A stretch of 64,000 bases of DNA. Source: Aculops lycopersici (lineage: Eukaryota > Arthropoda > Arachnida > Trombidiformes > Eriophyidae). The notes under the pieces are model-generated. The model searched no databases. It saw only the letters and a list, made by a program, of their open reading frames with translations, and was not told the origin of the DNA. A program made the translations under genes and the position numbers. The stretch is from the NCBI GenBank assembly GCA_015350385.1, contig WNKI01000001.1, positions 27,908 through 91,907 of the forward strand, given 5' to 3'. This document shows, one piece after another, positions 1-7,072 of this stretch (its first letter is position 1; each line of letters starts with the position of its first letter).

Positions 1-32
1 CGCGAAATTTCTGGCGCGCTGTGAGCGGCGTT

Positions 33-180
33 GGTGTGTGTGACACGCGGAGCTAGGCTGCTGGTGTTTGGCGCACTTGTGGCGCTGGTGTGTGTGACAC
101 GCGGAGCTAGGCTGCTGGTGTTTGGCGCACTTGTGGCGCTGGTGTGTGTGACACGCGGAGCTGAGCTGCTGGTGTTTGGT
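33..180. repeat. 54-bp tandem repeat, about 2.7 copies
   Basis: Units begin at 33, 87 and 141, giving a period of 54 bp. Copies 1 and 2 are nearly identical. Copy 3 has a small change (GAGCTGAGC for GAGCTAGGC) and diverges after about 38 bp. Because 54 is a multiple of three, the plus strand stays open through all copies and would encode an 18-residue repeat, but nothing else suggests it is translated. It lies just beyond the pol end of the retrotransposon, so it may be the element's 3' untranslated region or flanking DNA. Confidence 0.85.
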
Positions 181-310
181 TGCGACGGTCCAATGGTTGA
201 CGCACGACAACTAGGAGCTATATAATTATAATAATTATTATTATTATTGTTTTTTTACCTGTTTGGGGTAAGGAAGAGAAACAGTGAGATGATAGTTATA
301 TTTAGATTGT

Positions 311-3300
311 TTACTTCCGCCTGCCAACTTTCTTTATTTCGTAGGGTGCGAAACGAAGTGGCGTTCTATTGGTTCTTCGTGGTCTAACGACGGGAGTTGC
401 ATTTGGCTCATTCATTTCCATGGCTCTTGACGACGGCTGTACGTCCTCAACGGCTTCGTCTGTAGTTATCTGTGGTCCTTGGTCAGGAGCGTTGGTATCC
501 TCTACCGGCGAAAGTGTATCAGTTGCTGCTACCGGTGTTGTATTGTGGCTGCTCTGAGCTAAGTCCTCGACATGTACCGATTCTGTTGTTTCGTCTACTC
601 GTTGTTCTCCATCAGGACTAGCTGGCATAGCCTTTAAGCCTGGCGATTCACTTGTTGATATTGTTTTTTGTGACGGTTCTTGGTGTTCTGTTGTTATATT
701 GTCGAGCGACGTTTCTAACAAATGATGAGCCCATCTCTCAGGTTGACCGTTTCTGTTTGGGTTAGGAGTAGAAGATTGCATCATATGTTGTGTGATCGGG
801 GGTTCCAAGAGCGAAGTGTTGTCGAGGGGGGGTACACTGGGCTGATCGTCCGCCGGAGTCTTTTGAATAAGGGTTGATTTTCGCCCAGATATTGGCAGTT
901 GTTCGTCGAGGTAGTTAACTTCCTCGCATATAATCTCGCCTGGTAGTTTGTCTCTTGAGCCCGATTGATTTGCTCCCTCCTTGAAGTGGATCAAGTCTTG
1001 AAATGCTACTCTCTTGGTTTTCATTTTTGTGATGTCCAATATTTCTGCAGCTTTTGGGGAGTCGTCATGTGTGATTATACGTATAATAATGTGGGGACCT
1101 GTGAATTTGGGGGCTAACTTGAGCGAGTCACCGCGAGGCGGTGCATGATTTTTGGTCATTACTAAGTCAAGTGTTTTAAAGTCTTGCGGTACTCTATTTC
1201 GATCGTAAAATTCCTTTTGTTTGGCCTGAGCTTCTTCGGTATTCTTCAAAGCTGTCTGCCTTAGGATCGAATGGTCCACGGTTCTGGCTTCTGGAAGGGG
1301 TCTTGCATAACCGAATCTTGAGAAAGCGTCTATAGCAGTGATGATGAACTTGTTTCCATTTCGGCTCTCTTTCAATGGTCCCACAATATCTATGTGGACT
1401 CTCTCGAATAGTTCGGAGGTTTTGATGGGTTGTAGTAGTCCCGATCTAGGTGCCCTGGGGACCTTGTTACGTTGGCACACTTCACAGTCTCTTATATGCT
1501 CTATTATATCCGTATTCAACCTTGGCCAGTAGTACTGCGCCAGCTTGTTCCGAGTCTTTTTGATACCGAGGTGGCCACCGTAGATGGGGTCATCATGCGC
1601 TATTTTAAGCAATAATTTTCTATATTTTTGCGGTACAAACAATCGAAGTCTGTCGTGTAGAGGTAAATTTTCGTCTATGAAATATAGTTCGTTATTGATC
1701 AACTCAAAGTTTTCCCTCGCTTTCCCGTCGGACTTCATCTTGTTCTTGAGGGTCTCTATTTCTTCGTCACCTGTTTGGTCGAGCACCGGCTGTCTCGCGA
1801 GTAGTAGGCATGCTGGCAGCGATTGCTCTAGTCTACTTTTTGCCATTTCGTCGACTTTCAGATTATAACCGTTATGGGCATGCCCTTTTATATGAATGCA
1901 CTTTAGATCCAATTTTTCTTTCATATTGTTCAATGCTCTCATCAGTTTCTCGTTGATGACGGTTTTGTTTCTATGGTCCTTGTATCCGTTTTCTTGCCAC
2001 TTCTCAAGGCGATTGTTGATAGCGTCCGCCGCGTATTTGCTATCCGTTACTATCAGTACCCGGTTGAGATTTGCTGTTTGTGATATTTTACAAGCCTCCA
2101 ATATCGCAGTGAGTTCTGCAACTTGGTTGGATGGTCTCTCGTGTTCGACCAGTCCGCTAGCGGTCAAGTCCGGATTAATAGTGGATAGTACTGCCCAAGA
2201 GGCTTTACAATTGGGTTTACCATTGGACGTACAAGCTCCATCGGTGTAGAAGATTTCTTCTGGAGGTTCATCGTGAATCTTCTGTGCTACGGTTTCGATC
2301 GTTTGGGGAATTGTCTTAATAGTAATGTTGCAGTCGGCTGGTAGGTCGAGAAGGAGTCTTTCTACCCGTTCGGGTCGCTCTTTTCTTTTGATGGCATTTT
2401 CAAGGGCTTTGAACGGTGTTTCGACTATAACTTCGCCTTTGAGGAAACTACCGAACTTTTGATAGGCGATCACGAGTCCTCTTAAAGATTTTTCCACGTT
2501 CGTCCAATTATTCTCCGATTGAGTAAGTGCCTGTCCTGTTCTGCAAATTATATCCCCCTTTTCCGTTAAACAAGTAGCTTCTATTGATTCTTTGGCGATA
2601 TGAATCCTTAGGATTTTGGTAGAGAAGGTGTCCGGTATAGTTTGAGGTAAGGCTTCATCGATTTCTATTTGCATTCTTTTGACAGTTTCAGTATTCTCGA
2701 GGTTCCATGAGAACGGCGTCGTTTTCTTAATAAGCTCCCGCAACGGTCGGGTTTTTTCTGAGAAATTAGGGATGAATCTGGAGTAGTGATTAAGCTTTCC
2801 AAGTATCGATAAAATATCGGATTTGGATTGTGGGTTGCAGTCCCTCAAGGGTTCGCATTTGTTTGGTATAGGGGCAATGGAGTTTTGGGAAATGAGGAAG
2901 CCTAAAAATTCCACTTGCTCTCGAAAGAAGTGGCATTTGGACTGCTTCAATTTGACCCCTCGTTTTCTACATTGTTCGAAGACCCATTTGAGATTTTCTT
3001 CAAGTTTTTCTGCTGAATCGGCAAAGACTAGAATATCATCTATGTAGACCACGCATCTCTTATAGAGTCCTTCTTCGAAAATTTCATTCATAGTTCGCTG
3101 GAATTTCGCAGGCGAGTTTGTAAAGCCAAATGGGGCTCTTCTAAATTGGTAAAGCCCATGAGGTGTGAGGAAAGCTGATCTATGTCGATGTTCCTCCAAA
3201 AGTGGTATCTGTAGGAATCCTTCAGTGCAATCCAAGGCAGCAAAATGCGTGGCTCCTCTGATTGCGTTGAATAGGTCAGCTAATTGTGGCACCGGGAAAT

Positions 3301-4126
3301 TATCTTTCTCTGTTATATTGTTGAGAGGTATATAATTTATAACCAATCTCTTCTGTCCGTTCTTTTTGGGTACCAGATGGGCCCTAGATGAAAAGTTAGA
3401 TTGAGAAGGTTCGATAATCCCATTCTCCAGGAGATTTCTGATTTGCTCATGTATTAATTGTATGTCTTCAACTGAGTACCTTCGGAGGGTTGTTTTGATC
3501 ACCTTATTGTTGATTATTGGGATAGTCATGGGCTCAATGTCGATAGCTGTGGTGGCCTTTTCTGCGAATATGTCTTGGAATATTGTTACAAGGTTCCTGA
3601 TAGTTGGAGGGAGCCTCAGCATTGGGTCGATTCCAAGTGTAGCAAGAGTAGACAGTGGCAGTAGTCTTTCTTTTCCGATTATATGGTTGCCTGATTTTGC
3701 TAACATAATGCCTCCACTGGGTACCACAGAGATGTTCATTGACTTTATCAAGTCCAGACCTATGACAGCTTGGTATCCCAAAATGGAATCGTGATTTGGT
3801 AGTACAAGGTATCTGCTCTGGACCCCTGGCCCGTCTGTATTTGCTGGCTTGGTGTGCAATTTGGTCGAGCAATTTACGTTTAGAATAAGATTATCCGCTG
3901 TTTTGACTCTTTGATTTGTTTGGTTAATCTGTATGTTCTTGTTAGAGATAATCACTCCCTTTTCTGGTAGAAAGGATGCTGTTGCTCCCGTATCGATTAT
4001 TGCATCCACGTCTATGTAATTTATGATAAAATGAGCAATGACAAGGCTAGTTCCTGATCCGAGGCAGGCTATTTGGTGTAATGGGTCGTCGGCACCTTGC
4101 GACTGAGCGACCCTGTTTATTTTAAA
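311..4126 (-). CDS. pol: Retrotransposon Pol: protease, RT, RNase H tether, extra RNase H, deleted integrase
   Basis: The frame opens at the gag frameshift site. The first codon usable as an alternative start is a GTG at 4009, so residues are numbered from there. The aspartic protease has DTGA at about 6-9. RT spans about 150-460, with YIDD at about 320. Residues 465-560 align with the usual Ty3/Gypsy RNase H, but its acidic catalytic positions are replaced. A second RNase H at about 585-735 keeps the full set (TDGAC, AEL, TDSKYA, and a late His plus Asp). Integrase begins with an HHCC zinc finger at about 800-845 and keeps core Asp residues at about 871 and 893. The frame then jumps at about 910 straight to the end of the core, losing the catalytic Glu and roughly 150-200 residues. 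A GPY/F-like module at about 968 and a low-complexity tail follow. Function: replication of the element's RNA. This copy probably cannot complete integration alone. Confidence 0.92.
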   Translation of the reverse strand, partial: FKINRVAQSQGADDPLHQIACLGSGTSLVIAHFIINYIDVDAIIDTGATASFLPEKGVIISNKNIQINQTNQRVKTADNLILNVNCSTKLHTKPANTDGPGVQSRYLVLPNHDSILGYQAVIGLDLIKSMNISVVPSGGIMLAKSGNHIIGKERLLPLSTLATLGIDPMLRLPPTIRNLVTIFQDIFAEKATTAIDIEPMTIPIINNKVIKTTLRRYSVEDIQLIHEQIRNLLENGIIEPSQSNFSSRAHLVPKKNGQKRLVINYIPLNNITEKDNFPVPQLADLFNAIRGATHFAALDCTEGFLQIPLLEEHRHRSAFLTPHGLYQFRRAPFGFTNSPAKFQRTMNEIFEEGLYKRCVVYIDDILVFADSAEKLEENLKWVFEQCRKRGVKLKQSKCHFFREQVEFLGFLISQNSIAPIPNKCEPLRDCNPQSKSDILSILGKLNHYSRFIPNFSEKTRPLRELIKKTTPFSWNLENTETVKRMQIEIDEALPQTIPDTFSTKILRIHIAKESIEATCLTEKGDIICRTGQALTQSENNWTNVEKSLRGLVIAYQKFGSFLKGEVIVETPFKALENAIKRKERPERVERLLLDLPADCNITIKTIPQTIETVAQKIHDEPPEEIFYTDGACTSNGKPNCKASWAVLSTINPDLTASGLVEHERPSNQVAELTAILEACKISQTANLNRVLIVTDSKYAADAINNRLEKWQENGYKDHRNKTVINEKLMRALNNMKEKLDLKCIHIKGHAHNGYNLKVDEMAKSRLEQSLPACLLLARQPVLDQTGDEEIETLKNKMKSDGKARENFELINNELYFIDENLPLHDRLRLFVPQKYRKLLLKIAHDDPIYGGHLGIKKTRNKLAQYYWPRLNTDIIEHIRDCEVCQRNKVPRAPRSGLLQPIKTSELFERVHIDIVGPLKESRNGNKFIITAIDAFSRFGYARPLPEARTVDHSILRQTALKNTEEAQAKQKEFYDRNRVPQDFKTLDLVMTKNHAPPRGDSLKLAPKFTGPHIIIRIITHDDSPKAAEILDITKMKTKRVAFQDLIHFKEGANQSGSRDKLPGEIICEEVNYLDEQLPISGRKSTLIQKTPADDQPSVPPLDNTSLLEPPITQHMMQSSTPNPNRNGQPERWAHHLLETSLDNITTEHQEPSQKTISTSESPGLKAMPASPDGEQRVDETTESVHVEDLAQSSHNTTPVAATDTLSPVEDTNAPDQGPQITTDEAVEDVQPSSRAMEMNEPNATPVVRPRRTNRTPLRFAPYEIKKVGRRK

Positions 4127-5178
4127 GCTTCTGCCTCTTCTGATTTCAAAAGTGGGCAGTCATGGTTCCAGTGATGACCACCACAAGCATGACATGGACG
4201 TGGCGGTGCTCCATTCTTGGCGTTATAAGCATCTTTCAATTTCTGTGCCTCCTCCTGTGGTATGTAGCTCCTTCTGCCTGGGGCTCTATTTGGATATGGA
4301 GCATACCCTCTTTTGCCTTGGTCTCTATTATCTGGTCGCCTGATTCTTTGGTATCCTCCTCTACTGGCGTTTTGCGCCTGGTTACTTGCGAATTCGTCGT
4401 TCCGGGTTGCTCGGTTGGTATTAGTTTGTTGGCCAGCTAGTTGTATCGCCGCTAAAGCCTCTTCTTTGTTGGTTGCCTGTTTTGCGACTTCTTCTCTGAT
4501 AGAGTTCTTAAATGAATTAAGTATCTCGATCAAAGAGCTGGCATTCAGTTGGTTCTGATTTTCATCCTTATCGAAAGGTAATATTTTCTCTTCCGCTCTT
4601 CTGGCTAATTTAAACACTTCTTTCAAGTCGTCCAAATTGCTCCACCCATCATTGATTACGTTTAGGGCTCTTTGTATTCGGTTTGGTAAGTTCAGCTTCA
4701 GTTGCGAAATGATATCTTTATCTTTGGCCTCGTGGTGTACCCTTCTGTAACAATCGGCGTAGGCCTCTACATAGGATAGGAGTGAGTCTTTATCCTGATC
4801 GTATTTCATCTTTGAAAGCTTTTCATGAAATCTCATCTCTGCATTAGGCGGCTGGAATCTTTCGATCAAAGCGGCTTTACAAGCCTTCCAGTTTTTCCCT
4901 TCAGTTATGTTTTTCTTGATATTATTACGAGCCCATACGTAGGCTGCTCCAGTAAGTGCTCTTTGCAGTGCCTTGCAGCGCATTGCCTCGCCAACACTAA
5001 TCGTTGCAGCCTTGTATTTTGTGAGGAATTCGAAGATGTCCTCATTTGGGTTCCCTCCAAACTGAGGTATTGGTAGATTGGTTAGAGAGGTTGCGACCTG
5101 TTGTTCTATCGAGTCCGCTAGTCGCATCATTGTCATTTCTGCTGCTGAAGTGGAAGTGTTAGTCTGGTTGTCTGCCAT
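4117..5178 (-). CDS. gag: Retrotransposon Gag (capsid/nucleocapsid)
   Basis: This 353-residue protein precedes pol in the -1 frame relation. The middle (about 40-210) is helical and matches the retrotransposon gag capsid region in style: PQFGGNPNEDIFEFL near the start, then a block containing KALQRALTGAA. A basic, Arg/Gly-rich stretch at about 255-315 and one zinc knuckle of form C-x2-C-x3-H-x4-C near residue 332 (CHACGGHHWNHDC) would bind genomic RNA. The knuckle has one residue fewer than the classic CX2CX4HX4C. The start codon lies about 85 bp downstream of the primer-binding site. Product: virus-like particle shell. Identification as Gag is firm from position and knuckle, but no subfamily is assigned. 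Confidence 0.9.
   Translation of the reverse strand: MADNQTNTSTSAAEMTMMRLADSIEQQVATSLTNLPIPQFGGNPNEDIFEFLTKYKAATISVGEAMRCKALQRALTGAAYVWARNNIKKNITEGKNWKACKAALIERFQPPNAEMRFHEKLSKMKYDQDKDSLLSYVEAYADCYRRVHHEAKDKDIISQLKLNLPNRIQRALNVINDGWSNLDDLKEVFKLARRAEEKILPFDKDENQNQLNASSLIEILNSFKNSIREEVAKQATNKEEALAAIQLAGQQTNTNRATRNDEFASNQAQNASRGGYQRIRRPDNRDQGKRGYAPYPNRAPGRRSYIPQEEAQKLKDAYNAKNGAPPRPCHACGGHHWNHDCPLLKSEEAEALK
4120..4126 (-). other. -1 ribosomal frameshift site, T TTA AAA
   Basis: The last gag codons are GCT TTA AAA followed directly by the TAA stop. Read as T TTA AAA this is a perfect X XXY YYZ slippery heptamer. Slipping back one base enters the pol frame, which stays open for 39 codons up to the GTG at 4009 and then through the protease. 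Seen in sequence: heptamer, stop and frame relation. Inferred: that it works. Confidence 0.85.
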
Positions 5179-5263
5179 TTTGCTGACTTGGTTGTATATA
5201 TATTCTGATATGTTGTGTTTTACTTTCTTATCTGTCGTGTAGTTACTTATTTTTGGGGAACGA

Positions 5264-5280
5264 GATATCCCCTGCTACCA
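5264..5280 (-). other. Primer-binding site, initiator-tRNA-Met-like
   Basis: On the minus strand, two bases after the LTR end, the sequence reads TGGTAGCAGGGGATATC. The first 14 bases match the complement of the eukaryotic initiator tRNA-Met 3' end (TGGTAGCAGAGGAT) with one mismatch. This is where tRNA-primed minus-strand DNA synthesis would start. Confidence 0.8.
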
Positions 5281-5282
5281 AT

Positions 5283-5576
5283 TGTTATGCGCGATAAGTA
5301 GTAAAGTAGAGATGTTAACCGATACAAGTATAGCGGGGTAGTGTGTTGTTTATTGGTTGCACATGAGCTTTTATATGTGAGGAAGTGGCGGCACGGCCAT
5401 GCCGTGCAATACGATCGGCACAGCGATGGCGCGAGATTCGAAGTCGTGCGGCCACTAGATTTTCCGCGCACGACATCCTGCGAGTGCTGTAACAGTTTGA
5501 CTTTTCGAGGCATGAGAGCATAATGTCGTTGGGGTCTGATGATCTCAATTTCTGAGGCTAACTCGCACTAATAACA
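5283..5576 (-). repeat. 5' LTR of the retrotransposon (294 bp)
   Basis: The element-side end abuts the primer-binding site. The two ends form a perfect 6-bp terminal inverted repeat, TGTTAT...ATAACA, giving the canonical TG...CA. On the minus strand a TATAAAA box (5375 to 5369) and an AATAAA signal (5354 to 5349) fit a U3 promoter and polyadenylation signal. A 7-bp hairpin with 3-nt loop lies at 5391-5407. Without the partner LTR the boundary is inferred from these marks, not from a repeat match. Confidence 0.8.
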
Positions 5577-5589
5577 TCAAATTATCCTG

Positions 5590-6633
5590 TCATTTATCAT
5601 TGAACAAATTTTGATATATTAAGTACAAAAAAAGGAAACTCAGTGAGGTCAAGGCAAAGTAAAAGGCCACCTTGTATCGTCCCTTTGCAGCTCGTCCATG
5701 GCGATTCAGTTCATTCATGGACATTTTCCGCATCTTGCCCATTACATTCTTGGATCCACCAATAATGTGGTTGTTCACATTTAGTCTCAAGGTGTTGAAA
5801 CTTTTTTGGATCATCTCTCCGTGATTCGACGGTTTGTTGGAAATGCGAACGTCTGCCAAGTCGTCGTAATAGTCATCGTCGTCGTCGTCGCCATCTTGAA
5901 TGTCACTAGACCCAACATTAGCACGCCCTTCCGAGTTAAGATCGACCATCATAAAAGCTGCCCCATCTTCAATGTTCAAAACTCTTCCATCGGTCAGTTT
6001 TGTCGAGCTATTAGACTCAGAAAGAATGTTTAGTTCAGCGCTATTGTCGCCAACGCTGCTACCACGACCACCCGAGGGTCTAGTGAAGTAGGAACCCCTT
6101 TTGTGGTCGCCAATTGGAGTGGTGCAATCATTGTAAACAGAATAATCTCCGTTTATCATCAAACGGGTGCTATGATCGTCGGGCTCGCTCCTTGTTGGTT
6201 GGAATTTCTGTTCAGAATCTAACAATCCCTCACTTTCCTTGCTGCCATCAAGTGTGTTTGTCTCATTGCTGCCGTGTTTTGTACTGTCATCCTTGATGTC
6301 GTCCACCTTATTATTGTTCAAGTCAATTGGATCACCTAGTGCCGATTGTTGCTGCAATCCATCATAATTATCACTCCGACTTGGATTCCGGCTCGCTCCC
6401 GCTTGGTCGTCGACTGTATCGAGCTTATGGCTTACCTTGCGGTCAGGCATCCTGTCTTCAGACTGGCCTTGTTGAAAGGCACTTGGTGTCAATAATTGTG
6501 CATTGCTGCAAATTCCCGGCTTATAGTCTTTCGTTTCTAAGAGATAAGAGTGAGGTCTTGGCGCAAACGAGCTGAATCGTGGGATTTGACAGCTTTTGAC
6601 ATCCGAATAAATGTCAACACACGTATAACTCAA
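5590..6633 (-). CDS. Orphan tail-anchored membrane protein
   Basis: I do not recognise this 347-residue protein. The N-terminal 260 residues are hydrophilic and rich in Ser, Asp and Asn, probably disordered. An Asp-rich run lies at about 245-255 (DGDDDDDDYYDD). A basic segment with NELNRHGRAAKGRYK follows at about 305-320, then one hydrophobic helix (about 322-342) and a short polar end. That is the layout of a tail-anchored protein with a cytosolic head and a C-terminal membrane anchor. The start is simply the first Met; the Met about 60 codons further in (MPDRKVSHK) is an alternative. The retrotransposon LTR ends 13 bp beyond the stop codon, so the 3' untranslated region must now run into LTR sequence. 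A conserved C-terminal block beside a variable head suggests the tail carries the function. Confidence 0.6.
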   Translation of the reverse strand: MSYTCVDIYSDVKSCQIPRFSSFAPRPHSYLLETKDYKPGICSNAQLLTPSAFQQGQSEDRMPDRKVSHKLDTVDDQAGASRNPSRSDNYDGLQQQSALGDPIDLNNNKVDDIKDDSTKHGSNETNTLDGSKESEGLLDSEQKFQPTRSEPDDHSTRLMINGDYSVYNDCTTPIGDHKRGSYFTRPSGGRGSSVGDNSAELNILSESNSSTKLTDGRVLNIEDGAAFMMVDLNSEGRANVGSSDIQDGDDDDDDYYDDLADVRISNKPSNHGEMIQKSFNTLRLNVNNHIIGGSKNVMGKMRKMSMNELNRHGRAAKGRYKVAFYFALTSLSFLFLYLIYQNLFNDK

Positions 6634-7072
6634 ATCTCACACCAACGGACTGGGTATCGGAGTCAGCATCTACATCACGATCAATATGCTTGCCTTTATC
6701 ACCCACAAAGTTGAGCGCGACAAATAGGCGAGAGTGTTGTTGTGTGGGCATAAGAGTGAATGCTAGCGAGCTTCACAGCTTGATGCTTCTATGTCGCTTC
6801 GGAGCGCATGGTCGCAACATAGTGTCATTGAGCTCGACGCTCTCCGTTTAGTCAGAGGCATGAAAGTTCTTAACCGCGCTAGCAGATCTCCACACGCTAT
6901 GTGCGTTTGTTTATCTTGGAAATCCAAACTCGTCAGCCTCCAGACGTATAACCGATTATGAACGATTGTTTATTTCACCATCAACATATATTAGTCACAC
7001 AAAGTTTAATAAGTAGTTTTTTCTCACACTTTACATATCACTGCACATCCTTCAAGTCAAACTTCTGAGGTC
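6634..7072. other. Gap between orphan tail-anchored gene and MSH6 3' end
   Basis: This 439-bp stretch has no recognisable gene. It must hold the 5' region of the minus-strand tail-anchored gene and the 3' end of MSH6. AT-rich sequence lies next to MSH6 (about 6960-7060). No clear motif was found. Confidence 0.5.

Larger units (their letters stand above)
311..5576 (-). mobile_element. Ty3/Gypsy-type LTR retrotransposon, 3' LTR not in window
   Basis: Read on the minus strand the order is 5' LTR (5576 to 5283), primer-binding site (5280 to 5264), gag (5178 to 4117), a -1 frameshift heptamer (4126 to 4120), and pol (protease, reverse transcriptase, RNase H tether, second RNase H, integrase, tail) ending at 311. 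The protease-RT-RNase H-integrase order is that of Ty3/Gypsy (Metaviridae) elements, and no envelope gene is seen. The integrase core carries an in-frame internal deletion, so this copy should not integrate with its own enzyme. A matching 3' LTR is absent from 1-310, so it lies left of the window or has been lost. gag and pol are otherwise open, which suggests recent activity or mobilisation in trans. Confidence 0.93.

Noticed and set aside
3534..3872. Open frame of 112 codons on the minus strand in pol
   Set aside because: It lies in another frame inside the protease/RT coding region and has no family likeness; pol is continuous in its own frame.
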